DNA of 64,000 nucleotides from Oceanobacillus limi (lineage in GTDB: Bacteria; Bacillota; Bacilli; Bacillales; Amphibacillaceae), in NCBI RefSeq assembly GCF_900111445.1, contig NZ_FOHE01000007.1, positions 62,001 to 126,000 on the forward strand, read 5' to 3'. The translations under genes and the position numbers were made by a program. The notes below the pieces were generated by a model. It saw only the letters and a list, made by a program, of their open reading frames with translations. It was not told the DNA's origin and made no database searches. Shown in pieces: positions 56,590-64,000 of this stretch. How positions within the stretch are numbered: position 1 is the first letter of the stretch; every line of letters begins with the position of its first letter.

Positions 56590-56730
56590 GGGTGGCTTAT
56601 GTTGAACAATGAGTTGTCGATTTGGCAGCTCCTATTGCTTATTAAAGTAAAGGGTGCAAATATTGAATAAGGAGTTGTCGAATGTGCCAGTTTCTATTGT
56701 TTTAAAGGGCAGAAGAGTTGAATAAAGAAT
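56590..56730 (+). repeat. Intergenic repeat, tandem units 1-2 plus partial unit
   Basis: Two degenerate units of about 55-60 bp (56590-56650 and 56652-56706) and a partial third unit (56707-56730) run up to the next gene. Each begins GGGTG/GGGC, has a TTGAAYAA segment, GAGTTGTCGA, a GCCAG/GCAGC stem and CCTATTGCTTATTAAAGTAA-like end. Confidence 0.6.
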
Positions 56731-56749
56731 AGGAAAGGTGATTGCTAAA

Positions 56750-57085
56750 ATGTTAAAAAGAAAGATATTCTTTATTGTAACCTTAATGTTTGTTCTGATA
56801 AGTTGTTCACAAACAAACGAAGAGTATTTGATAGAAGCAATTATCATAGAAATCAAAGAAAACACTGGAGATATTGAAGTAGATGGACCGATGAAAGTGG
56901 TTAAATCGGCAACTACACAAGAGGCAGTTGGTAATAAAACGGAGTCAATGATACACACAATTCGGGTTTCAAATCCAGAAGACTATAATGTAGGACAAAA
57001 AGTTAAAGTAAATGTTATTTCAAACTACGATGAAGATGTTTGGGATGTAAATCGATTAAAATTCGAAGTAGAAGTGGTTGATTAG
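56750..57085 (+). CDS. Small lipoprotein
   Basis: The 111-residue protein starting MLKRKIFFIVTLMFVLISC has a lipoprotein signal with lipobox LISC (Cys19), then a small beta-rich domain (IIIEIKENTGDIEVDGPM, then NVGQKVKVNV) like the OB-fold DUF3221-type lipoproteins of Bacillaceae. ATG 56750 is preceded by AGGAAAGG at nine bases. It is anchored outside the membrane; the function is unknown. Confidence 0.7.
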   Translation: MLKRKIFFIVTLMFVLISCSQTNEEYLIEAIIIEIKENTGDIEVDGPMKVVKSATTQEAVGNKTESMIHTIRVSNPEDYNVGQKVKVNVISNYDEDVWDVNRLKFEVEVVD

Positions 57086-57188
57086 ATTTCGCAATTCAAC
57101 TAACGGGAGCTTATCTTCAACAAGCAATAACCTTATATTGATTTGGAATCAGTGTGGTGTATAAAAGTTTTGAGGAGGATATAAGGTG

Positions 57189-57299
57189 ATGATTCAGTAT
57201 TTTTTTACGGGATTGCCATTAGCAATTGGAATTGTGTTTTTCTTAATTGGATGGTTATTTCTTTTTATTATTATATCGATAGCTGTGAGGGTTGGATAG
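57189..57299 (+). CDS. Small membrane protein, perhaps a frameshifted DUF4083-type gene
   Basis: GAGGAGGATATAAGGTG precedes ATG 57189, which opens a 36-residue single-span protein (MIQYFFTGLPLAIGIVFFLI...). Just at its stop another frame continues NSKTNQMLKELLELQRRNRS and ends at about 57367. That tail is what DUF4083-like small proteins carry after their membrane span, so a one-base indel may have split the gene. Confidence 0.5.
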   Translation: MIQYFFTGLPLAIGIVFFLIGWLFLFIIISIAVRVG

Positions 57300-57388
57300 A
57301 TAACTCGAAAACAAATCAGATGTTAAAAGAACTGTTAGAGTTACAACGGAGAAATAGAAGCAATTGAACATACTTCTTGTTATCGTAA

Positions 57389-57478
57389 AGGATGCTTTAG
57401 CTTAACAAAGAGTTTTAGATTTAGCATCTCCTATTGCTTATTAAAGTAAAGAAGCAGAATAGTTTAACAAACAAATGG
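57389..57478 (+). repeat. Intergenic repeat, one unit plus partial unit
   Basis: A full unit at 57389-57450 shares CTCCTATTGCTTATTAAAGT and surrounding bases with the unit at 56590, and a partial unit (57451-57478) follows, ending about 40 bases before the next gene. The arrangement unit, partial unit, gene is the same as at 56590. Confidence 0.6.
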
Positions 57479-57520
57479 TTAAAATACCCGATAATTATAT
57501 ATAATCAGGTGGGGTATTAG

Positions 57521-58090
57521 ATGAAGGAAAAACAATTAGAACTTTTGAATAAAATCAGGTCGATGGCTGAAGAGTTAACTCAATTTCATATTGAGTATTG
57601 GAAATCATTTTCGGACTTTGGGATTTGGCAATTTTGGGTAGTAATTCTAATGTTAATTGTACCCCTAATCGTGTTATTCATTTCAATTGATAAGGGTAAA
57701 ATATTGCTTCTTGGTTTTTTTGGACTTAATTATCATATATGGTTTGCTTATGTTAATTCTATTGGTATTAGTCTGGGTTTATGGGAATACCCTTACCAAA
57801 TTGCCCCTTTTTTACCGAGCTTTTCCTTAGACGCTTCATTCGTACCAGTGAGTTTTATGTTGTTATATCAATGGACGTTAAATCATAAAAGGAATATTTA
57901 TCTATACTCTGTACTACTATCAGCAATATTTGCCTTCGCATTAAAACCAATTATGGTAAACCTACACTTTTTCCATATGTTTAAAGGAGTAAATTACGTT
58001 CATCTATTTCTATTTTATGTGGCACTTTTTATTGTATCTAAACTTATTACAAACCTGTTCCTATGGTTGCAACAAAAGGAAACTCAGTAA
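57521..58090 (+). CDS. CBO0543 family multi-span membrane protein
   Basis: The 189-residue protein has an N-terminal helix and five to six membrane spans, with the motifs IWQFWVVILMLIVPLIV, GLWEYPYQIAPF and FVPVSFMLLYQW that mark the CBO0543 family of Bacilli and Clostridia. Its function is unknown. The ATG at 57521 has GGTGGGG upstream. It stands alone behind the intergenic repeat. Confidence 0.75.
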   Translation: MKEKQLELLNKIRSMAEELTQFHIEYWKSFSDFGIWQFWVVILMLIVPLIVLFISIDKGKILLLGFFGLNYHIWFAYVNSIGISLGLWEYPYQIAPFLPSFSLDASFVPVSFMLLYQWTLNHKRNIYLYSVLLSAIFAFALKPIMVNLHFFHMFKGVNYVHLFLFYVALFIVSKLITNLFLWLQQKETQ

Positions 58091-58159
58091 CTTGTTTTTA
58101 AACAAAAGAAGCTGCCCATTCCAATGAACGCCTTGGACAGGATTCATGAATACTTTTAT

Positions 58160-58657
58160 TTAGAGTGTCTTTATCCGTCTCCAAAACATCCTTCTATGTT
58201 GGATAGTTTGATAGGGTAAGTAAAGAAACAGTAGAATATAAGTCCCCAAAAACCCCACATACTCAGGAAATATCTGATCCAACACGGAATGAAACTGTAA
58301 TTTTGTTTGTACATATAAGCTTGTAATATTTTCATGTTGTCTAGTAAGGTTACGTAAATTTAGTAATTGTATTCCGCGTTTCTTTTGTGGTTCTAGTTCT
58401 TCCTTATAGTACAGCTCGCAGAGGTGTCTCGCGTCAATTACATCTGTTTTAACTTTTCGTAGACTAGAACTCTTTGCCTTATAAAAAATAAGTGGATTAA
58501 CGATAATCGTTAAATATCCTTTTTTCTCTAGATATTGAACAACTGGTGTGTGATAATGCCCTGTGGATTCTAGTACGACAGGAGGTCGTACCCCAGTATT
58601 ATTTTCAATATCAATTAAAAAGTGACGTAATTTATCCGGACCTACTACTGGATTCAT
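58160..58657 (-). pseudogene. IS110 family transposase remnant
   Basis: The 165-residue frame shows IS110-type DEDD transposase sequence (PVVLESTGHYHTPVVQYLE, then RKVKTDVIDARHLCELYY and LRNLTRQHENI). The ribosome binding site AGGAGGAG and ATG 58657 are intact, but after MNPVVG about 30 codons that would hold the first catalytic aspartate are missing. After FPEYVG the frame shifts and ends in unrelated sequence, so the C-terminal serine domain is lost too. It is inactive. Confidence 0.82.
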
Positions 58658-58870
58658 TGAATATCTCCTCCTAAGAAGTATTTGCCGGTACCCCTAATCC
58701 TTCTTGTAGTATCACAGCTTCGCTTGTTATGCGGGATCCTTGTCCCAACCAGCCTCAATCATGTTTCTACAAGTAGGGGGCGAACAGTTTAGTTGACGGG
58801 TTCATATCCCACGGGTGCTTACGTTCTGCCCCGACTACAATGTAAATGATAAGACCATATAAAAAATAGT
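58658..58870 (-). ncRNA. Noncoding end of the IS110 remnant, possible bridge RNA relic
   Basis: The 200 bases upstream of the transposase start are noncoding but GC-richer than their surroundings. They hold several hairpin-forming segments (GGGATCC/GGATCCC-like near 58730, GGGGCAG/CTGCCCC-like ends near 58785 and 58836). IS110 elements encode a bridge RNA in the noncoding end next to the transposase. That this segment once encoded one is inference. Confidence 0.3.
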
Positions 58871-58937
58871 CAACCAGTAAATTCTGGTTAACCTTATAAT
58901 ACGAACGGGTGCTTTAGTTCAATAAATCCAATATCTA

Positions 58938-58993
58938 GAAGAGCCAAAATATACACTATTTTATTCATTAAAAATGTGTGTTTTGGCTCTTTG
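58938..58993. terminator. Hairpin between IS110 remnant and recombinase gene
   Basis: AGAGCCAAAA...TTTTGGCTCT forms a strong stem with a T-rich end. A further partial copy of the intergenic repeat (ACGGGTGCTTTAGTTCAATA) lies just before, at 58908. Confidence 0.75.
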
Positions 58994-59269
58994 TTATTTA
59001 CCTTTATCGTAAAATGATTAACAGATGTCTTGTTATTAGAGGCTGCAAATTACTATAAAATAGGGATGTTAATTTCCAGTGAAGTGTGTTAGTTTTTCTA
59101 GCAGAAACTGTTTCATTTTAAATGACATACAATCCAAAGCCTTAGCAACTAATTTGATAATCCCTTAGTCAATCTATTCATTGCTCTTTGTGTTCTGACT
59201 GTGACATATAAAACTCGTTTTCCCCTTACTTAAATTCATAGTATTATTTAAGATGAAGGGGGGATATAA
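58994..59269. other. Upstream region of the CcrB-like gene
   Basis: No gene is seen in this stretch. It must carry the recombinase promoter; no operator-like repeat was recognised. Confidence 0.4.
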
Positions 59270-61024
59270 ATGAATGAAATAAAAAAAGTCGCTATCTATT
59301 GCCGCGTCAGCACAGAAGAGCAAGCAAGTGAGGGATACAGTATTGACGCTCAACTGGATACCCTACGTCAATACGCAAAGTTATATGGTTGGGATGTAAG
59401 TGACGAATATATTGATGAAGGGATAAGTGGAAAATCAATTAAAGGACGACCCGCCATGCAACGACTTGTGTCAGATATAGAGAAGAATAAATTCCAAGCT
59501 GTTTTAGTCTGGAAGATCTCTCGTCTTTCACGTAACATGTTGGACACGTTGGTTCTTTTGGATAAATTTGAAGAATATAATGTGAAATTCATTTCTTACT
59601 CGGAAAACTTTGATACTGGTAGTCCCATCGGAAGACTTGTTCTGCAGCTTATGGCTTCCATAGCCGAAATGGAAAGGAATACACTATCTGAAAACGTAAA
59701 ACTTGGCATGAAACAACGCGCTCTCCAAGGTGAATGGAATGGTGGAATTGTGTTTGGTTACGATTCAATTGAAAAGGAACTTATTATTAATCAAAAGGAA
59801 TCAAATGTTATTCAACTTATCTTTGATCAATATGCAAAAGGAAAAGGATTAAAGGCCATTGCAAACTATGTAAACAAACAAGGATACCGTACAAAAAAAG
59901 ACCGTTATTTTTCAATTAACGGCATCGCAACTATCTTAGACAATCCCATATATAATGGAAAGATTAGTTGGCTTAAAGTAGAAAATTGGGATACTAAACG
60001 CAGAAAAGGAAAAAATCCAAATCCTATACTGGTAGAAGGTAAACACGAAGCGATAATCAGTGACGAATTATGGAATATAGTACAAACTCGAAGAAAAAGT
60101 AAATCTTTTAAACAGAGACAATCAAATGAACCATTTTTGTTAAGCAGCATATTACGATGTCCTGATTGCGGACAAGGTATGGTTCCATCAATTACAACCT
60201 ATACACGTAAAGACGGCACAAAAAGAAAGCATCGATATTATGTATGCAGCGATTTTCACAACAAGGGGTCTTCCGCTTGTAGAGCTAATTCAATTAAAGC
60301 TTATAATGCGGAAAGTACGACTATAGAAAAAATTCAGGAATTAATTAATAACAAAGAGGAATTCGCGTTAAAGATTAATTCACTTAATAATAACTCCGTT
60401 AATTCTACTAAAGAAATCCAATCAGAATTAAAAAATGTTGATATTAGAATTATCGAATTGAAAGAACTTCAAGATAAATATTTCGAGGCATATGAACAAA
60501 ATCTATTTCCTGTGGATATTTTACAAGAGCGACTAAAGGATGTATCCGAGGAAAAATCAACATTAGAACAAAGAAAAAATGAACTAAGTACTAAACTCAG
60601 CTCAATCGATACTAAGGTTATACAGCCAGATCTTCTTCATGTCCTTTTAAGAAAGTTTACTGAAACTTATGAACGATCATCTAGAAATAAACAAAAACAA
60701 TTACTACAATTATTGATAGAAAGTATTAGCATTTTTCAACCTAAAGATAAAACACGTGTTGTGGATACAATAGAACTCGATTTTGATTTCACTGAAGTTA
60801 ATATCTCAAAAACTTTTGCCTTAATCCACTTATTATATTTAGAAACTGATGAAGAGGGAGTAATCCTACCTCAAACAACAGTTTCTAACGATAAATTACC
60901 ACCTTATCTTGAACAATTTTTGCCTCTATTTATGGTACGGTTCCCCCCTAATAATCCGAAACCCACGATAAACCTGCTCCAACAAAATCAACCGCATAAC
61001 CTGATGTGGAAACGTCATCTTTGA
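59270..61024 (+). CDS. CcrB-like large serine recombinase, integrase of the element
   Basis: The 584-residue protein has catalytic Ser14 in [15 protein letters not shown] near 50, [11 protein letters not shown] near 85, a Recombinase domain ([17 protein letters not shown], from about 160), a zinc ribbon with CPDCGQGM near 298 and a coiled coil from about 370. Its domain order and zinc-ribbon wording ([18 protein letters not shown]) resemble staphylococcal CcrB. The frame crosses attR at codons 553-558, and its last 26 residues are antisense rlmH sequence. In the excised circle the frame would read on into the left end and stop after S-V-V-I, giving 562 residues. AAGGGGGG precedes ATG 59270. 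Confidence 0.9.
   Translation: MNEIKKVAIYCRVSTEEQASEGYSIDAQLDTLRQYAKLYGWDVSDEYIDEGISGKSIKGRPAMQRLVSDIEKNKFQAVLVWKISRLSRNMLDTLVLLDKFEEYNVKFISYSENFDTGSPIGRLVLQLMASIAEMERNTLSENVKLGMKQRALQGEWNGGIVFGYDSIEKELIINQKESNVIQLIFDQYAKGKGLKAIANYVNKQGYRTKKDRYFSINGIATILDNPIYNGKISWLKVENWDTKRRKGKNPNPILVEGKHEAIISDELWNIVQTRRKSKSFKQRQSNEPFLLSSILRCPDCGQGMVPSITTYTRKDGTKRKHRYYVCSDFHNKGSSACRANSIKAYNAESTTIEKIQELINNKEEFALKINSLNNNSVNSTKEIQSELKNVDIRIIELKELQDKYFEAYEQNLFPVDILQERLKDVSEEKSTLEQRKNELSTKLSSIDTKVIQPDLLHVLLRKFTETYERSSRNKQKQLLQLLIESISIFQPKDKTRVVDTIELDFDFTEVNISKTFALIHLLYLETDEEGVILPQTTVSNDKLPPYLEQFLPLFMVRFPPNNPKPTINLLQQNQPHNLMWKRHL
60917..60927 (+). repeat. Right inverted arm (P half-site)
   Basis: TTTTTGCCTCT is the exact inverse of AGAGGCAAAAA at 23785-23795. 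It lies within the last part of the recombinase gene and touches the att core. Confidence 0.7.
60926..60943 (+). repeat. attR core in the rlmH 3' end
   Basis: This 18-bp copy of the attL core contains the rlmH codons E-P-Y-H-K and stop TAG (read leftward). Confidence 0.88.
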
Positions 61025-61405
61025 AAAAGACAGCGCCAAGTCACTCCGCTTCTGTACGTCTTCACTTATACCAAGGGATCCACCAATTACAAACGCTACC
61101 TTGCTTTTTCCGTAAGTAGCTAGTTCGTCCATCTTCTCAGCTAGTTGTTCCGAGCTTAGCATTTTTCCGTTTATTTCTAGTGTAATTACATAAGTATCTT
61201 GTCCAATGTTCGATAGGATTCGTTCGCCTTCCTTCTGCTTTACTTCCAGCATCTCTGCATCACTCATATTCTCTGGTGCTTTTTCATCGGCTACTTCTTT
61301 GACTTCTACCTTTGCATACGCACTTAATCGCTTTAAATATTCTTGAATGCCTTGTTTTAAATATTTTTCTTTTAACTTTCCAACTGCAATTACCGTTATT
61401 TTCAT
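60926..61405 (-). CDS. rlmH: 23S rRNA (pseudouridine1915-N3)-methyltransferase
   Basis: The 159-residue protein is a complete RlmH: it starts [16 protein letters not shown], has [20 protein letters not shown] and the SAM-knot region [14 protein letters not shown] near residue 100, and ends [10 protein letters not shown]. It methylates pseudouridine 1915 of helix 69 in the 70S ribosome. The start has AAAGGAACGG upstream. The element has inserted at its 3' end and supplies the last codons, leaving the protein sequence unchanged. The CcrB-like gene overlaps its 3' end by 99 bases in antisense. Confidence 0.96.
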   Translation of the reverse strand: MKITVIAVGKLKEKYLKQGIQEYLKRLSAYAKVEVKEVADEKAPENMSDAEMLEVKQKEGERILSNIGQDTYVITLEINGKMLSSEQLAEKMDELATYGKSKVAFVIGGSLGISEDVQKRSDLALSFSKMTFPHQVMRLILLEQVYRGFRIIRGEPYHK

Positions 61406-61555
61406 CTATATTCCGTTCCTTTCAAGATAGGTTCATACGAATAGTTTACCATTGCTTCTTATCTAGATACCACCAGCTAGATCTATACTTCTTATAATAA
61501 TTCGATCTCCTAACGAATACATTAAATTGATGACGAACAAAGGGGATGATGTCTA

Positions 61556-62356
61556 TTGGCAGATTTATTAGAGAGTGCAGCGTTTGAACATCAATTTTGG
61601 TTACAAGTATTAGGGGATCATTCTCGATTTATTCGAGATTCCCTTTACCCAACAGAGGAAGAAGATGTGGCTATTGCGAAGAATTTTGTTGACCATTTTG
61701 ATCGGTTATTAGAGGAATCAAAGTCCTTAAACAATAATGTTATTGCTTTCACGAAGCAAGCAGAAGCTGCAGTGGAAGAATTGAAGAAATATAAATTCTC
61801 TATTATTAAAAGACATTTAAATGGGGAAATAGGGATTCATTTATCCCCAACATTTATTAACCACATGGTCAACGAATTAGAGGAGTATCTGTTGGTAATT
61901 AGTTATTTAAAAGAGGGGAAGGCACCACCGATATTCCATGAGTTACATCATCATTTAGTTTGGTTAGCCGATGCAGCAGGGCATGCCGGGGCTATAAATG
62001 ATGAGTTAGATAAGGTGGAACAACGATTAAAGGAAAAAAGTAGTACGTTTGCGAAGCACTTTGATAATTTCTATTTAAAAGCAGTTGAGCTTACTGGTTA
62101 TTTACGTGCCAATGTTACATCCTTTCCTGCTTTACATCGATTCAATGACGATGTCGAAGTTGAAATAAAGCTATTCCAGACATTCCTTCATGAAGTCGAA
62201 GAAATGGAGCTCTCAGACAAGGTATTGAGTACTTTTTCTGCATTGATGGCAGACCACATGTACCGTGAAGAATGTTATTACTTAACAAAGCTTGCAGAGT
62301 CTTCAAATACATTACCACCAGACTGTGATCCTACCAAACCGAGAACAGAAGAATAA
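61556..62356 (+). CDS. DUF2935 family protein
   Basis: The 266-residue helical protein begins ADLLESAAFEHQFWLQVLGDH and has a second similar half (FHELHHHLVWLADAAGHAG), with repeated E..H and H..E pairs. This is the DUF2935 family of Bacilli, hemerythrin/ferritin-like in look and possibly metal-binding. The start is TTG 61556 with AAAGGGGATG upstream at slightly long distance. A terminator follows. Confidence 0.8.
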   Translation: MADLLESAAFEHQFWLQVLGDHSRFIRDSLYPTEEEDVAIAKNFVDHFDRLLEESKSLNNNVIAFTKQAEAAVEELKKYKFSIIKRHLNGEIGIHLSPTFINHMVNELEEYLLVISYLKEGKAPPIFHELHHHLVWLADAAGHAGAINDELDKVEQRLKEKSSTFAKHFDNFYLKAVELTGYLRANVTSFPALHRFNDDVEVEIKLFQTFLHEVEEMELSDKVLSTFSALMADHMYREECYYLTKLAESSNTLPPDCDPTKPRTEE

Positions 62357-62362
62357 TTACAG

Positions 62363-62392
62363 GACCCTCTATAGGAATCTAGAGGGTCTATC
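62363..62392. terminator. Terminator after the DUF2935 gene
   Basis: GGACCCTCTA...TAGAGGGTCT forms a perfect stem between two convergent genes. Confidence 0.75.
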
Positions 62393-62404
62393 AGCTGCGA
62401 ACAC

Positions 62405-63052
62405 TTACAAGAAATCTTGAAGATCTAATTTATGGAATAAATTCTCCAAGAACTTTGAGTCAAACTTATTATACCAAGAGTTAGGTAGCTCGACTTCATT
62501 TAGTAATGCGATAAATTCCTCTACGATGTTTCCATCATACTCTCGCCAAGAACAGCTTCTTAATTCCTCAAATGCATCCGTATAAGACATTTTCGTTACT
62601 TGATAATTTCGCATATCATACGTCATCGCATCAAAGGAATCACATACCCGAATGATTCTTCCTTGTAAGGAAATTTCTTCTCCTACTAATCCGCGTGGAT
62701 AGCCTGTCCCATTCCAATTTTCATGATGATCTCGTACAAACCTCGCCGCTCGCGTTTTTCCTAATTCTTTTCTTAAAATAACATTTCCTAAGTGGGAGTG
62801 ACTTTCCACAATTGTTCTTTCTAAATTGGTTAACCTACTCGGCTTTAATAAAATATCTCTAGATAACCCCATTTTCCCTATATCATGTAATAATGCGGCA
62901 ATTTTCATATCCTCATCAAAGCATCCAATACGTTTAGCCAGCATCGTAGATAAATACATTACGCGTAAAGAATGATGCTTAAACGCTTTCAATACTTCAT
63001 TATCTTGAGAAATATCTTCAAACAGTGACTCTGGTGTTCTTTTATAAACCAT
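62405..63052 (-). CDS. HD-GYP domain protein
   Basis: The 215-residue protein is essentially one HD-GYP domain: HSLRVMYLSTMLAKRIG, HDIGKMGLS, SHSHLGNVIL and DHHENWNGTGYPRGL, the last being the GYP signature. HD-GYP proteins are typically cyclic-di-GMP phosphodiesterases; without a receiver or sensor domain its input is unknown. GGGAGAGG precedes ATG 63052. Confidence 0.87.
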   Translation of the reverse strand: MVYKRTPESLFEDISQDNEVLKAFKHHSLRVMYLSTMLAKRIGCFDEDMKIAALLHDIGKMGLSRDILLKPSRLTNLERTIVESHSHLGNVILRKELGKTRAARFVRDHHENWNGTGYPRGLVGEEISLQGRIIRVCDSFDAMTYDMRNYQVTKMSYTDAFEELRSCSWREYDGNIVEEFIALLNEVELPNSWYNKFDSKFLENLFHKLDLQDFL

Positions 63053-63229
63053 GAAACCTCTCCCGCCGATTTTCGAAAATTTAAACTTTTATATACCATA
63101 CCAATTATTTTTCAATTTCTCAATACTTTGATTCGAAGATCTAAAAAACATCAAAAATAATACTTCACACCTTGTACTTTATGATACGATAATAGCTAAC
63201 TAGATTGATATCTTGGTGGAGGGTTTCCT

Positions 63230-63769
63230 ATGTTTGTTTATCATATTGATGAGGAATTGTCATTACGATCCTTGGTTGAACAGGACGCTGTTGCTTTATT
63301 TCACCTTATTGATTCTTCTCGAAGCTACTTGCGAGAATGGTTACCTTGGGTAGATGAAACATCAAATTTGCAAGACTCCATGAAGTTTATTCATGACTCT
63401 CAACAGCTTTATGAAAGACGAGTCGGTTTAAATGCTGGTATTTTTTATCGTGACCAATTAGTAGGGATTGCTGGCTTTAACAGCTTTGATTGGCGAAATC
63501 AAATTGGATATATTGGGTATTGGTTAGGAATGAGCTTCCAAGGAAAGGGGATCATGACGCGTGTTGTTCGTGCGTTAACAGATTACGCCTTCCATCAACT
63601 CCACCTAAATCGCATTGATATTCGTGCAGCATATGATAATCACAAAAGTCGAGCAATACCAGAGCGACTAGGATACCAAATCGAGGGGCAAATTCGCCAA
63701 GCAGAATGGCTATATGACCATTATGTAGATCATGTTATTTACAGCATGCTAGCAAATGAATGGCTTTAA
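63230..63769 (+). CDS. GNAT family N-acetyltransferase (RimL-like)
   Basis: The 179-residue protein has the RimL/YdaF-type layout: LSLRSLVEQDAVALFHLID at the start, IGYIGYWLGMSFQGKGIM (acetyl-CoA loop Q-G-K-G) near residue 105 and NRIDIRAAYDNHKSRAIPERLGY near 130. It likely acetylates a ribosomal protein N-terminus or a small amine. GGTGGAGGG precedes ATG 63230. Confidence 0.87.
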   Translation: MFVYHIDEELSLRSLVEQDAVALFHLIDSSRSYLREWLPWVDETSNLQDSMKFIHDSQQLYERRVGLNAGIFYRDQLVGIAGFNSFDWRNQIGYIGYWLGMSFQGKGIMTRVVRALTDYAFHQLHLNRIDIRAAYDNHKSRAIPERLGYQIEGQIRQAEWLYDHYVDHVIYSMLANEWL

Positions 63770-63786
63770 GAAAGGAAATAGGAATA

Positions 63787-64000
63787 ATGAAGTTTTATAT
63801 TGCATCTGGTTTTGAAAATAAAGATCTCGTTCAATACGTAAGGGATGAACTAAAAAAAGAAGGGCATTTACACACGTATGACTGGACACAAAATGTTCGA
63901 GCCACCACAGAAGATAAGCTAGGAGCTATTGGCGAGCTGGAAAAGCAAGCCGTTGCGGATTGCGATTTTCTTGTATTGCTGCTTCCCGGGGGAAGAGGTA
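63787..64000 (+). CDS. Nucleoside 2-deoxyribosyltransferase-like protein, 5' part
   Basis: ATG 63787, with AGAAAGGAAATAGG upstream, opens a frame that runs off the window. The first 71 residues (MKFYIASGFENKDLVQYVRD, then HTYDWTQ, and VADCDFLVLLLPGGRG) fit the nucleoside 2-deoxyribosyltransferase fold, with the conserved acidic and GGRG segments. It follows the acetyltransferase gene by 17 bases and is probably co-transcribed. Confidence 0.75.
   Translation, partial: MKFYIASGFENKDLVQYVRDELKKEGHLHTYDWTQNVRATTEDKLGAIGELEKQAVADCDFLVLLLPGGRG

Larger units (their letters stand above)
23753..60943. mobile_element. SCC-like integrative defence element at the rlmH 3' end
   Basis: The 37-kb segment is bounded by an 18-bp direct repeat (17/18), CTATTTATGATACGGTTC on the left and CTATTTATGGTACGGTTC on the right. 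The right copy is the 3' end of rlmH including its stop. Read along rlmH it is GAACCGTACCATAAATAG, close to the staphylococcal SCC att core in the same codons (GAAGC-TATCATAA). A CcrB-like serine recombinase gene abuts the right end. Short inverted arms (AGAGGCAAAAA / TTTTTGCCTCT) lie inside both ends. Cargo is two giant or multi-gene anti-phage candidates, a type I restriction system, an Mrr-like nuclease, replication-type genes and orphan genes. The ends are seen in the sequence; relatedness to SCC is inferred from site, recombinase type and layout. Confidence 0.88.

Noticed and set aside
23753-60943. The element as a prophage
   Set aside because: No structural, packaging or lysis genes are present; only a replication pair looks phage-like.

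Overview
The window is a low-GC chromosome segment of an endospore-former-type Firmicute, most likely a Bacillaceae member of the Oceanobacillus/Virgibacillus kind. The signs are strong AGGAGG-type ribosome binding sites, frequent TTG/GTG starts, NhaC, YetF-like and TerC membrane proteins, a VanSR-like two-component pair and DUF3231/CBO0543-type proteins. No rRNA, tRNA or CRISPR array was seen.

Positions 1-23.7 kb are ordinary chromosome. They hold a DUF421 protein end, TerC, two oligopeptide-type ABC permeases, two Na/Pi-cotransporter paralogues (the second has lost the QSS motifs), a CNNM/HlyC protein, NhaC, a nitroreductase, a LysM/Gmad2 protein, a chemotaxis transducer, CutC, a lipoprotein amidase next to a sensor kinase/response regulator pair, catalase-peroxidase KatG with a PerR/Fur-type palindrome, and a ferritin-like protein. 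Several decayed genes (XRE, DUF1259, AraC, DUF1761) and a RhuM-family gene lie in or near this stretch.

Positions 23,753-60,943 form a 37-kb integrative element that resembles staphylococcal SCC cassettes in logic. It sits exactly at the 3' end of rlmH, is flanked by an 18-bp direct repeat (17/18) containing the last rlmH codons, and carries a CcrB-like large serine recombinase abutting the right end. Joining the two ends in silico gives an attP with inverted arms TTTTTGCCTCT / AGAGGCAAAAA around a 30-bp centre. The recombinase frame runs through attR into antisense rlmH, so its C-terminus differs between the circular form (predicted 562 aa) and the integrated form (584 aa).

The element is a modular defence island. 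Module 1 is an Avs-like giant STAND ATPase with an N-terminal Cap4/DUF4297-type nuclease. Module 2 is a three-gene operon: a PD-(D/E)XK-like protein, an OLD-type ATPase/TOPRIM nuclease and a UvrD-like helicase, that is, a Gabija-like pair with an extra upstream partner. Each module begins at an attP-arm-like junction plus hairpin and ends at a copy of the same 544-bp block (leader plus replication-relaxation gene). Module 1's copy is cut off at the junction that opens module 2. A third, weaker junction opens the next part: a membrane protein, a stand-alone resolvase-like mini-protein without the catalytic serine, an XRE regulator, small unknown genes and a DnaD/DnaC-like replication pair. Then come a decayed tyrosine recombinase, a type I restriction-modification locus with an extra half-size S subunit, a second large serine recombinase, a membrane-anchored Mrr-like endonuclease, a run of small orphan genes separated by a degenerate intergenic repeat, an IS110 remnant, and the CcrB-like recombinase.

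Right of the element is chromosome again: rlmH (complete), a DUF2935 protein, an HD-GYP protein, a GNAT acetyltransferase and the start of a nucleoside 2-deoxyribosyltransferase-like gene. Functional names rest on motif reading and family knowledge only; no database search was run.
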